64,000 nucleotides of DNA from Steromphala cineraria (taxonomy: Eukaryota > Mollusca > Gastropoda > Trochida > Trochidae), in NCBI GenBank assembly GCA_916613615.1, contig OU744730.1:7956406-8020405 (forward strand), given 5' to 3'. Each line of letters begins with the position of its first letter. Within the stretch, counting starts at the first letter, position 1. Under the pieces are notes generated by a model. That model did not search any database. It was not told where the DNA came from and worked only from the letters and a program-made list of their open reading frames with translations. Shown here one piece after another: positions 22,373-34,962 of the stretch. Both the position numbers and the translations under genes were made by a program.

Positions 22373-23048
22373 TAAGGAAACAGCACTTTGATCATGACTA
22401 TAAACAATATACACTGAACTGTTGTTAACCCTCAGTTGCATCCTATGATCACTGTTGTTAGACCCTTGTCTCACTAAAATCCAACATCATTACTCCTACA
22501 AACAGAGTTTATTCATGCCTATCGAAAATACCAGTTTGCTTCTTGTTAGGTTAAGCTTAAAAAAAGATTTATTAAACTCACATGCAGAGTTAACATGATA
22601 AGTGTCCTACTATGTTGATACAACGATAACAGTCCTCCCTTTTTAAATTATTATATAAAAGATTTTTGCTAAAACCTAATAATTCTAAAAATCAAGGATG
22701 AAATGGGAAGCATTAAATGTAAAGAAAAATTGCTTACCTGAACAGAGTCAATGAGCTTTTCAGAGAGTTCTTCAGCTTGGTTGCCAATCACCGGATAGAA
22801 AAGTAATGAGTTCCTCAATGTTGTTGTTGTTGGATTGGAGTTTAAAGTCTTCTTCACCAAACGGTAATGTCGCCGACGTGGGGTTTATGAGTTAGTTATT
22901 TCCAAATAAAGGGGGACAAGAAATTTAGAATAGGTCATAGACACCCAAGTAAAGTTGATAAAAGTCCTAAAGTGGTTTAAAAAAATGAATTTAGAATTTG
23001 GAATAGAGCTGGAAGGGGGAGGGGGGGATTTTATGAATTGTAAATAAA

Positions 23049-24345
23049 TAACAAGCAGCTGACATGGTCGAGCTATATCCCCCGCAAATTGCATAATATT
23101 TATTGGTTTTCCTTTTTCCCCCCTAATTTTTGTCACACTAAGACAGGATATGAAGTAAACTGTAGTAAACTGAAGTAAAAAAAAAAGATGATATAAACTT
23201 TATGTTCACTGTTAGGCATGATTCAAGTAAACTGACAAAATTAAAATCAAACGAATGAATCTATGTTTCATGTATTTGGATATCTAAGATCAATTTGATC
23301 ATATGAAAACAAACATATTTTAAAAACTGTTCTTCATGACACACCTTCATACGATTACCGGTAGGTATCTCCATATCAAATTTGATCCAATTGAATTATT
23401 AGTTCAGAAGTTGTGAGCCGGACAGGACTTGTAACAGTTTTCGAACAGAACCCTCATTTTTGGCTAAAAAAGGCAAAATTTTATGAAAATATTATCAAAA
23501 TTGTTCTTCATGACACACCTTCATATGATTATGTATCTCCATATCAAATTTGATCAATATATGATGATTAATTTAGATGTTGTGAGCCGGACAGGACTTG
23601 TAACAGCTTTCAAACAAAGTCCTCATTTTTGGCCAAAAAAGGCAAAATTTTATGAAAATATTATCAAAATTGTTCTTCATGACACACCTTTATATGATTA
23701 TGTATCTCCATATCAAATTTGATCAATATGTGATGATTAGTTAAGAAGTTATGAGCCGGACAGGACTTGTAGCAGTTTTCCAACAGAGTCCTCATTTTTG
23801 GCCCAAAAAGGCAAAATTTTATGAAAATATTTTCAAAAGTGTTCTTCATGACACACCTTCATATGATTATGTATCTCCATATCAAATTTGATCAATATAT
23901 GATGATTTATTTAGAAGTTTTGAGCCGGACAGGACTTGTAACAGTTTTCAAACAGAGTCCTCATTTTTGGCCAAAAAAGGCAAAATTTTATGAAAATATT
24001 ATCAAAATTGTTCTTCATGACACACCTTCATATGATTATGTATCTCCATATCAAATTTGATCAATATATGATGATTAATTTAGAAGTTTTGAGCCGGACA
24101 GGACTTGTAACAGATTTCTTACAAATCTTCCACCTTTTCTCCAAAATCATTATATTTTATGTAGATTTCCATAAAATTGTTACTCATGACACATTATTAC
24201 ACGTTCTTCATTTCCATGACTAATTTGAATTGAAATGGTTGATTAGTTACAAAGTTATGAGCCGGACACAAAGTGTAACGGACGGACGGACGGACGGTAC
24301 CCATTTTAATACCCCCCGCAACTTCGTTGTTGCGGGGGATAATAA
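23049..24345. mobile_element. Non-autonomous repeat element of ~168-bp units (copy A)
   Basis: At least five ~168-base units contain TTCTTCATGACACACCTTC, TGTATCTCCATATCAAAT and GAGCCGGACAGGACTTG. The left end AACAAGCAGCTGACA, followed by TATCCCCCGCAA, recurs in copy B at 51034. The right end is ACGGACGGACGG, then a hairpin CCCCCGCAAC/GTTGCGGGGG and ATAATAA. The TATCCCCCGCAA and TTGCGGGGGATA ends are mutually inverted. Short ORFs inside are by-products of the repeat. The superfamily is not identified. Confidence 0.8.
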
Positions 24346-25215
24346 GTGGTGTGAGATATTGGCGTGGTACCTGAAAGAGATAGAAAGAAAATATTGTGTA
24401 TGAGAAATTATATTGAGGTAAAAAGTTTTGAAGTGGTATTTGAAATGGCATTTTTAATTGTGATGAAATAAAATTGTAGTTGAATATTTGAAATTGAATT
24501 GAATAATTTATAGTTTATTGAAATTGGTGATGTTTTATATTTGAATTTATTGATAAGTGAATGAATAGAGTAATACATGTACTTATCTTTTTGGATTGAT
24601 ATACTTAGTCCGTTATATGCCGTCGTTTCCAGCGTTGGTATTTTCTCAATGTGCGTTTTTTTTCTTTCTTGAAGGTCATCTGATTGGTATTGTACCTATG
24701 AAAAGTGCAGTAGGTAGTCACACCATACACTTAAGGTACTATACCTGTCCTCCCCACTGAACCCGGTTCAGAACCAGGCAGTGAGGGTTTTGAGGTTTGG
24801 TACTAAGAAGATTACCGGTTATACTTTAGTTTAATGAAGCGTTTTAACCATTTTGCCCTGTGCCCAAGTCCTACCAGTTATCCCAAATATGGGATTGATA
24901 AATATCATTTTAGGTGATAGGTGGAAATCTCCCCTTGGGAGCCTCGCGCCTGTTTGTATAGGCTTGCGCGAGTGGTCCCGAAATAATGTATCTCGTGAAC
25001 CCATCTCACCAGCCAGCTCTGGTCGCAGGTCGCCATGACCACACTTACCAGACGAAGGAGGCTTAAGAGATCAGTCTCGCTTGTGTAGTGTCCTTCTGGA
25101 AGTTTTACCCGCGGGGTGGTTGTTAGGGTTTGGTGACCCTTAAATTGGGTAGGGAATGTGGGGTGGTTAGGTAATGGTTAGGAGTTTGGGTGTAAGGCTA
25201 GGTGGTTATTAATTA
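24346..25215. other. Unassigned stretch, possibly LINE 3' UTR in part
   Basis: AT-rich sequence to about 24590, then moderately GC-rich sequence without recognisable coding. The part from about 24850 may be the 3' untranslated region of the minus-strand LINE remnant that ends at 25216, but this cannot be shown from one copy. Confidence 0.35.
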
Positions 25216-25765
25216 TTATGTTTTATATAATTTTGTTTGCAGTACGAATACTGAAAGGTACTGGTAATTTTTGGTATTGGCTAACAGTTCTTGTGGGTTG
25301 TTAGCGCTTACATTTTCCAGGAGTTGTCCCCTATGTTTTTGGTATTTATCACATTGAAACAGAATGTGATGTATGGTGTCGTCGACATTACATTGATTGC
25401 ATAGATTGTTTGGTGCTTTCCCTATTTTGTGGAGATAAACCCCGTTGCAAACATTGTTGAGCCTAAGTCTGGTTATGACTACATCAACCCTTCTAAAGTT
25501 ATGGAAGTTTTTAATATTTGTTAGTTTTGTAGGTTGTACTTGATAGTACTGGGTATGTCTCCAGTTGCCTTTAAAGTTTGTGTTGTATTCATCCGTTGTA
25601 ATTAATTTAACATGCTCCTAATTTCTTTTTTAGTTAATCGTATGTTGACATTATTGCTGTGGGTTAGACCTGATTTTGCTGCTCGGTCGGCTCTTTCATT
25701 GCCTGTTAGGCCTATGTGGTAAGGCACCCATATAAATCTAGCATTGTTGTTATTCTGAATTAGAT
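25216..25765 (-). pseudogene. LINE 3' fragment with RNase H domain (I-like group)
   Basis: The minus strand encodes NARFIWVPYHIGLTGNERAD followed by RAAKSGL, the C-terminal part of a retroelement RNase H domain. Then come RVDVVITRLRLNN and a cysteine/histidine end, LCNQCNVDDTIHHILFQC. This RNase H plus CCHC-like tail occurs in I-group LINEs. A frameshift or stop lies near 25620 and the 5' portion is absent. It belongs to a different family from the LINE at 34818, which has no RNase H. Confidence 0.8.
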
Positions 25766-26520
25766 AATTATTACATAAAAAGTATTTGTATTATACAACG
25801 AAATACTGTAACATATATTCAATAAAGGAAATATATTGAAGCAATTGTATTACATACCGTTAGCATTAATAGTTTCTACATTAATTCTGAATCAATTTGA
25901 AATTACGTTTACGATTTACAATTTTATTATTTGCGATTTAAACAGTTTCCATAATAACATTACACAAACTTCAGAATAAATCTATATATACAAAAAGGCA
26001 AAACGGTAAAAACAGGCAGCAAATGCCTATGTAAATGCTTCTCCTGAAAAATAACCATAAAACGATTCAGATATCAAATACATTGGTTGAAATATATATT
26101 TGCAAATATTCCTACTAACCTCAAATTATTATTAAACTGTCTCTACCTTTGGATCTGGTACACATTTAATGGGAGACCTATGAAAAACGTTTAGTATCAT
26201 TTATGAATGGTTTTCAGATATCATTAGGGATTATCATTTACATCTGCTTGATGTCTTTAGTTCTTACTATTTAAATAATTGACATATATTTTGTCGTATA
26301 TTACACACGTTAATGCTATTTCATTAAGGGCTATTAAAAGCTGGGTAATATATGTTTACCTAATGAACTTGTGGAATAAAGTGAGTCAAATAGTCTCAAC
26401 GTGTCCGTAAACTAACATCAAGAGGCAAGCCGCCCTTTTGCACCTCTCCTCCATATCGATGTATATTGCCAGCAGTGCCTTGATATGACAATACCTGAGA
26501 GCATGACAATCCCTTCGTGG
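25766..26520. other. AT-rich stretch, no feature seen
   Basis: No coding domain, RNA gene or repeat boundary was recognised. Confidence 0.5.
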
Positions 26521-26888
26521 CGCCGGTGTATCAGCCTCAAATAACTCTAGGCAAAATTTGACTCTAGAGTTATTTCAGGCTGGCCTCAGATAACTCTAGA
26601 GTCATCTGAGCCTAGTCCGAAATAACTCTAGAGTGCTCTGGGCCTAGTCTCAAATAACTCTAGAGTCATATGGGCCCAAGGAAACGCCCAGTCTCAAATG
26701 ACTCTATCCAGGCTCAAATGACTCTACCTCAAATTCAACATTTTATAAAAAAAACTTCGATGAAACTAAGATAGAGTCATTTCGGGCTAGCCTCAGATAA
26801 CTCTAGAGTCATCTGAGCCTAGCCCGAAATAACTCTAGAGTACTCTGGGCCTAGTCTCAAATAACTCTAGAGTTATATGGGCCCATAT
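26521..26888. repeat. 32-bp satellite with palindromic ACTCTAGAGT core
   Basis: ACTCTAGAGT occurs at 26561, 26593, 26624, 26657, then 26800, 26832 and 26864, a period close to 32. Between the cores lie GAGCCTAGCCCGAAATA and GGGCCTAGTCTCAAATA-type spacers. The same motif recurs at 27076 and 27108, at 31372 and 31404, in the tandem copy around 32138 and 32170, and degraded near 34745. Confidence 0.9.
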
Positions 26889-29390
26889 GATCTAGTTCTA
26901 CATATCTTGTGGCATTTCTGTTGATATTCATTGTTTTATCAAAACCCGTATCAAATATCAATGTATATTACAGAGTATTACTTAATTTGCAACAGGGAGT
27001 ATTCAGTATTTATGTCAGACCCGGGTTCTATTCGAGACACGGATTGTATTTATGTCAGCACCCCCTTACCCCTTAACTCTAGAGTATTCTGAGCCTAGCC
27101 CGAAATAACTCTAGAGTCATATGGGCCCAGGGAAAGCCAGTATCAAATGACTCTATCCAGGCTTAAATGACTCTACCTCAAATTCAACATTTTCCAAACT
27201 TTATCGATGAAACTAAAATAAAGTCATTTCGGGTTTGCCTCAGAAAACTCTAGGAGATGAATCAATTGATGACAGAATGTTAAATTTATTATAGCAATAA
27301 TTTGTATTTTGTTGACGACTTCAGATATCCTAATTAATTGTATGTTTCTTTTAATTGTATTTGTGAGAGAAAACATATTATCAACATATTCTTAAAAAAA
27401 TTTAAATGAGGGAAATCAACTTATCAATAACTGCACAACATGTATTTTTTAAAATTTAATTGAAAATAAATCGTATTGGCAAACCGATAGACAATAGAGA
27501 AAGTTTTGGAGATATAACAAGCTTTGAAAAAAAACTGCATGAAGGCAGACATCTGTTACTAGAGACATCCTCAAACTTCTATCTAAGAACATTTCTAAGT
27601 GTTACTCCAGTGATCTGTATAATTCATCGACATTCCTTTTATGGTGGATTGTGCGTATTTTCCTTGTATACTTGTAGAACACTATTTTCACAACACATAA
27701 TCAAGTATAGAAATAATTATTTTGTCAAAATTACGTATACGCATTTTTAAGTGGGAATAAATATAATTTATAAGTCCGAGTTGTTGTCAATGATAAGAGT
27801 TTATCAAAAGTTCTTTGTGATCTTATGGTGTTAACAATGATAATTGCGGATGAACGATACAATAAAGGTCAACTTGTTTTTTCATGACCGACACACAACT
27901 GAAACGCTCAACTTATTATTTCCATACTTTATGTCCAACCCTTTTCACTTTGATCTTGATGTTATGCTGCTGAGTTATATATATTTCCCCTTCAATTTAA
28001 GAAAATGCATTACCATCCAACTATTGATTTGATTTGGAAACTATGAGTATTTTCGTATTTTTCGTTTATGCATGCATGCATGCGTGCGTGCATGCGTGCG
28101 TGCGTGTGTGTGTGTGTGTGTATGTGTGTGTATGTCAGTATGTCTGAATGTATGTACATGTACGTATGTATCACGTTATATTATCACTTCTATTGTTACA
28201 TGTATGTATTATAAATGTGCCTGACTACAATGTCTCATAGGTCAAATTTGGCCGTATGCTATACTTTTAAATATGTCAACTTTCATGTGAATGTCTGTCT
28301 AAAACTTTAAAAAAAAACACTCTATTTCACGCATATTTTCGACCTTCCTACCTACACACTATACTGCATTGCTATTGAGATAAAGCACACTTTCATAAGT
28401 CTATGTCTACAGGTCGAGAGGTTAAAAACTTAATCCTGTAGTTGGTGGTTTGCGACAGCAATCCCTGCGACAGGCACATGAGCTTTGACGAAGTACTAGC
28501 AATGTCATTCTTCAGAATATGAAAGTATTATATTTGTGACTGTTCAATTACACTTGGGGTCCCAAAACAGCTTTTCCAATGTTTTGATTTTGCTAGATAG
28601 TCTGGAAGAATTATGAAACTTAGAAATATAATGAAAATAAATTGTTATGTAAACAAACCAAATTTTTAAAGGCATTTAAGAAGTTGGAATGACAATGAGG
28701 AATTGATGGATGACAACTTCTTTATTCATGTTAGCTGACGTTTTGATACAACTGCCTGTGTCGTTGTCAAATCAAGATGTGTCGACACGTGGTAAGATTA
28801 CAAATACAAAACAAATACCTTTGATTGATTTTGTTTTGTTTCGCAAATTTATTGTAGGACGCTAGACTCACAAGCCAATTTTCACTATCCTATCTCCGCT
28901 AGCCAAAGAGATTTTAAAACGACATAGTTTGTAAGGCGTTTTATGAAAACGTGAACAGGTATTGTTTTAGGATGCATAACTTAGTTCTGTTTAGTTTGTA
29001 ATACAAAATATCAACAAACAGTTCTCTTATTATGACAAGCACCATACTTGGCTGTGATAATTACTCAAGTGACTAGGTTTTGTCTTCACTAAACTGTCAA
29101 ACAATGATGCGACCAACGGTGCTGCGGTCAGACCTAATGATAAAGGTCTTTGTATCTCTAAAAAGGCCTAGGGTTCATTCCACAAGTGTCCCATCTTCCT
29201 GTGTCATATCCGATGAGTGTACGCAGAAAATGGCATATTTGCTTTATGAAAATATTTAAACCGTTTTGAATGTTGTCAAATTCTAGTTTGAGAAGTCATG
29301 CATTGATTACGATACAGATATACAGAATGTATAACAGTCGAAGGTCTGTCATATAACTTTTACTCTTGCAAGTCTGTATTTATCATTGGC
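26889..29390. repeat. Left arm (~2.5 kb) of large inverted repeat
   Basis: Starting at GATCTAGTTCTAC, this region is the diverged reverse complement of 32310-34817 continued at 39774-39902. Matching landmarks include the ORF-like block 27460-27750, the TGCATGCATG/GTGTGT tract at 28069-28131, TGATGGATGACAACTTC at about 28705 and the end near 29390. Arms differ by scattered substitutions and small indels. Confidence 0.88.
28069..28131. repeat. (GCATGCAT)/(GT)n microsatellite
   Basis: Alternating purine-pyrimidine tract (TGCATGCATG, then TGTGTGTG). Its mirror copy lies in the right arm at about 33480-33565. Confidence 0.9.
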
Positions 29391-30863
29391 TATCGCTCAT
29401 GTTCCGAAAATTCTTGTTGCATAAAAGTTGTATATATGAAACATGTCCTTTGATATCTATCCATCTAAACTCCTCGTCAATGTAGTTTTTTGCACTTACA
29501 TTGTCAAGGAAATATGAAAAGATGAATATATCTGAAAATATTGAATGAAGACTGCATTCGTCTAAAAAGATGAAGTCTGATACTGAATTAGGATAGATGT
29601 ATTCAACCGATCATTCGGTAACATAATTGGTTAAAACGTAGAACATAAAATAATTTAATAATTAAACAGGTATCCTGACAGTATGGGAAACCGCCATTCA
29701 GACACTTGAATAGATCTACAAATTAAATGACTGCAATGTAGGTAAACTATGTTGATCATTCGAGTAACAAACATGAATAAAATTATAAAAAAAACGATTT
29801 TACCACAATTCGAAATTTGTAATGAAGTGATATTGTATACATAGAGTGAGCCTTTTCAAAGACCTGCGCTTTCCAACTTTAAATGTTTTACAAACGTGTC
29901 ATGGTGGTTACATCAAAGAAAAGAGACATAAAAATTTGATGCCGAAGTACTTCTTTAAAAATCTTGCCATACCATACTGCAGTACTCAAGGTATATATAT
30001 TTTTGTAAAAGATGATATCTCAAAACCTTGACAAATGTGATTTTTTTCTTGACGCTTATTATAACAGTTCCCTCAAATTATTGACATGAAACGAAAATGG
30101 AACTTGAACGTGATTAAATTTATTTTTTAAAGTGAATTTAAAAAAAACGCATCAATAAAAAATACATACGCCATGGATATAAAAACTGAGTTAAATGATA
30201 TAACCATTCACCAAAAATGTTTTTATAAAATTGCTTAAGTATCCTCAAAAAAGTAAAAGTATAGTCGCAAACGACAACATACAGATTCAAAGCTTCATAG
30301 TGAATATATGTGTAAATATTGTTACAATTTCAGTCAAGAACTATAGTTTAAAGGGACATGCCGTCGCAAGACAAATGGCCTTCGGCCTGTGCTGAGAATG
30401 AGCTGAGCTACGCTTTACCGCTGAGATGGGAAGAAGAGAGCAGTTTAGGGTTTGCTCTGATTATGCTATGTTCATACAATCTCAATTGATGTCTGAATTA
30501 CATGACAACGGTAAAGTGTTTTTAAAAGGAAGTTGTATACAAGCAGTATGGTCTGTATAACATGAACACATTCTTGCTTTTTTATATAGAGTCCTCTTTT
30601 TTTTTTAAATCACCACAAAATGTTATATATCTGTTTATATCGGAGTGGTATAACCATAAGAATTTTGCTTGTGGTTTAAAACATATCTATTTCAAATAAG
30701 AATTGTATTGGTAAACAAGCTTAAAGCTGATGTCAAAACCGCTCCAAAAACAAGATAAGGAACATGTCATGGTTTATTTACAAAATATTTTTATTTAGCT
30801 ATTGTTTGTTTAACAATTTCAAATTAGGAAATAAACATGTTTCAATTTAGTTTAATTTATAAA
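29391..30863. other. Spacer of the large inverted repeat, no gene seen
   Basis: AT-rich sequence between the inverted arms. No coding domain recognised. Confidence 0.5.
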
Positions 30864-32404
30864 ACACTTAATTGTATCAACAAGTTGTGATACAAATGTT
30901 TTTGAAAAGTTTTTTTAAAAAGTTATCAAATAGAAGAATAATTTCTGTCTAGTGTGAAATAGGGAGATAATCAATTATTAAAATAACAAAGAATTCAAAT
31001 ACCATTCCACTTCATTGGATAGTTTATACTAAGAAAGGACACGGGAATTTTCTATCAAACAACAAATACTATTTGCTACGAATGATTGGCGAAACCTACG
31101 TCTATACGGTAGTGAAGAGTAACATTGTGGGTTAAATCATTTTTCAATTAATTTTGTTTCATCTAGATGATGCTGTAGACAACTTCAAAATGAGGCATAC
31201 CAAATAATTAACATTTGAAAACCTACATGTCTTGTGCTTGTGTTTAGATTTATGCATCGTGATTAAGAGTGAATACTCAAATAAGCGTTAAATAACATCG
31301 TTTTGAAAATGTGTGATACATTGAACAGCCTGAAATAACACTTGAACACTTGATATAACGGGGCCCATATGACTCTAGAGTCTTTTAATACTAGGCCCAT
31401 TTGACTCTAGAGTTATTTGAGGCGGTAGAGTCTTTTGAGCCTGTTACACCGGGCTCAGTCGATTTTGGTGACCTCCACATTATTTTCAAGGTCACAGCGA
31501 TATTTGATAATTTCAGCATTGAAAGTAGCATTTTAGGCTTGTCAGTAGCCAATGTTAAATCAAACTTGCAAGAGTAAAAGTTATATGACAGACCTTTGAC
31601 TGTTATACATTCTGTATATTTGTATCGTAATCATACATACACTTAATTGTATCAACAAGTTGTGATACAAATGTTTTTGAAAAGTTTTTTTAAAAAGTTA
31701 TCAAATAGAAGAATAATTTCTGTCTAGTTTGAAATAGGGAGATAATCAATTATTAAAATAACAAAGAATTCAAATACCATTCCACTTCATTGGATAGTTT
31801 ATACTAAGAAAGGACACGGGAATTTTCTATCAAACAACGAATACTATTTGCTACGAATGATTGGCGAAACCTACGTCTATACGGTAGTGAAGAGTAACAT
31901 TGTGGGTTAAATCATTTTTCAATTAATTTTGTTTCATCTAGATGATGCTGTAGACAACTTCAAAATGAGGCATACCAAATAATTAACATTTGAAAACCTA
32001 CATGTCTTGTGCTTGTGTTTAGATTTATGCATCATGAATAAGAGTGAATGCTCAAATAAGCGTTAAATAACATCGTTTTGAAAATGTGTGATACATTGAA
32101 CAGCCTGAAATAACACTTGATATAACGGGGCCCATATGACTCTAGAGTCTTTTAATACTAGGCCCATTTGACTCTAGAGTTATTTGAGGCGGTAGAGTCT
32201 TTTGAGCCTGTTACACCGGGCTCAGTCGATTTTGGTGACCTCCACATTATTTTCAAGGTCACAGCGATATTTGATAATTTCAGCATTGAAAGTAGCATTT
32301 TAGGCTTGTCAGTAGCCAATGTTAAATCAAACTTGCAAGAGTAAAAGTTATATGACAGACCTTTGACTGTTATACATTCTGTATATTTGTATCGTAATCA
32401 TACA
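30864..32404. repeat. 775-bp tandem duplication
   Basis: ACACTTAATTGTATCAACAA begins units at 30864 and 31639. The two copies are nearly identical, differing by isolated bases and a short deletion in unit 2 (AACACTTGAACACTTG shortened). Each copy contains two ACTCTAGAGT motifs 32 bases apart. The distal part of unit 2 merges into the right inverted arm. Confidence 0.93.
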
Positions 32405-34817
32405 TGACTTCTCAAACTAGAATTTGACAACATTCAAAACGGTTTAAATATTTTCATAAAGTAAATATGCCATTTTCTGCGTACACTCATCGGATATGAA
32501 ACAGGAAGATGGGACACTTGTGTGGAATGACCCCAAGGCCTTTTTAGAGATACCAAGATACAGCCCAGTAGGTCGCATCATTGTTTGCCAGTTTAGTGAA
32601 GGCAAAACCTAGTCATTTGAGTATTAATCACGGACAAGTATGGTGCTTGTGATAATAACAGAACTGTTTGTTAATATTTTGTATTACAAACTAAACTGTA
32701 CTAAGTTATGCATCATTAAACAATACCTGTTCACGTTTTCATAAAACGCCTTACAAACTATGTCGTTTTAAAATCTCTTTGGCTAGCGAAGATAGGATAG
32801 TAAAAATTGGCTTGTGAGTCTAGCGTCCTACAATAAATTTGCGAAACAAAACAAAATCAATCAAAGGTATTTGTTTTGTATTTGTAATCTTACCACGTTT
32901 CGACACATCTTGATTTGACAACGACACAGGCAGTTGTATCAAAACGTCAGCTAACATGAATAAAGAAGTTGTCATCCATCAATTCCTCATTGTCATTCCA
33001 ACTTCTTAAATGCCTTTCAAATTTGTGTTTGTTTACATAACAATTTATTTTCATTATATTTCTAAGTTTCATAATTCTTCCGGACTTTCTAGCAAAAGAA
33101 AACATATTGGAAAAGCTGTTTTGGGACCCCAAGTGTAATTGAACAGTCAAAAATAAAATACTTTCATATTCTGAAGAATGACATTGCGAGTACTTGCGCC
33201 AAAGCTCATGTGCCTGTCGCAGGGAATGCTGTCGCAAACCACCAACTACAGTTTTTAACCTCTCGATCTGTAGACATAGACTTATGAAAGTGTGCTTTAT
33301 CTCAATAGCAATGCTGTATAGTGTGTAGATAGGAAGGTCGAAAATATGTTTTAGACAGACATTCACATGAAAGTTGACATGTTTAAAAGTATAGCATACG
33401 ACCAAACATTTATAATACATACATGATACAATAGAAGTCATAATACATACGTGATACATACGTACACGTACATACATACAGACATAAAGACAAACACACA
33501 TACAGACATACACACACGCACACACACGCACGTACGTACGCACGCACGCATGCATGCATGCATAAACGAAAAATACGAAAATACTCATAGTTTCTAAATC
33601 CATTCGTGTTACTTTTGAATGGTAATGCATTTGCTTAAATTGAAGGGGAAATATATATAACTCAGCAGCATAACATCAAGATCAAAGTGAAAAGGGTTGG
33701 ACATAAAGTATGGAAATAATAAGTTGAGCGTTTCAGTTGTGTGTCGGTCATGAAAAAACAAGTTGACCTTTATTGTATTGTTCATGAATTATCAATGTTA
33801 ACGCCATAAGATCACAAAGAACTTTTAATTAACTCTTGTCATTGACAACAACTCAGACTTATAAATTATTTTTATTCCCACTTAAAAATGCGTATACGTA
33901 ATTTTGACAAAATAACTATTTCTAAACTTGATTATGTGTTGTGAAAATAGTGTTCTACAAGTTTTCAAGGAATATACGCGCAATCCTCCATAAAAGGAAA
34001 GTTGATGAATTATACAGATCACTGGAGTAGCAATTAGAAATGTTCTTAGATAGAAGTTTGAGGATGTCTCAAGGAACAGATGTTTGCCTTCATGTTTTAT
34101 AAAGCTTGTTATATCTCCAAAACTTTCTCTATTGTCTATCGGTTTCCCAATAAGATTTTTTTCAATTAGACTTAAAAAATACATGTTGTGCAGTTATTGA
34201 TAAGTTGATTTCCCTCATATTTTTAAAATTTAGAATATGGTGATATTATGTTTTCTCTCACAAAGTTGGCTTATATATAGCGTTAAAACTGACGTCTTGA
34301 ATAAATGATTCATTCAAAAGACCACTTGTCATGTGGTAACTTTAAAAATCTTTATCGGGATAAAAATGGCCTAGTGTACCGAAAGACTGCTGTGTTAAGC
34401 TTCAAAATAATAATACTATAAATCTATAGGCAGAGGATAAAGTGGGTTTTTGATACCTACTACCGCCTTCCAAACAACAATAATGAAATGGGAAATTGAA
34501 AGAAACATACAATTAATTAGGATATCTGAAATCGTTAACAAAATACAAATTATTGCTATAATGAATTTAACATTCTGTCATCAATTGCTTCATCTCCTAG
34601 AGTTTTCTGAGGCTAACCCAAAATGACTTTATTTTAGTTTCATCGATAAAGTTTGGAAAATGTTGAATTTGTGGTAGTCATTTGAGCCTGGATAGAGTCA
34701 ATTGAGACTGGCTTTCCCTGGGCCATATTTCGGGCTAGGCTAGAATACTCTAGAGTTAAGGGGTAAGGGGGTGCTGACATAAATACAATCCGTGTCTCGA
34801 ATAGAACCCGGGTCTGA
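32310..34817. repeat. Right arm of large inverted repeat (before LINE insertion)
   Basis: This is the reverse complement of the left arm, running from about 29390 back to about 27022. It contains the CACACA/CGCACGCATGCATGC tract at 33480-33565 and a minus-strand ORF-like block at 33882-34184. The arm is interrupted after CGGGTCTGA at 34817 and resumes at 39774. Confidence 0.88.
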
Positions 34818-34962
34818 GTGGAGTTACGTCCCTTATCGGTGGCAACACGTTTTACATCGAGAGATGAAAATTTTCCAAAATATGCATTAAGAAAGCTGTC
34901 TAAGGATATATCGCTAAATGTTGAAGTTCTATATGATATAACGTACATTTGTGGAGGACAAA

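Noticed and set aside
27460..34184. ORF of ~96-100 codons kept open in both inverted arms (27460-27750 + and 33882-34184 -)
   Set aside because: The two versions differ mostly by amino-acid-changing substitutions and show no recognisable domain. The shared openness follows from the arms being duplicates.
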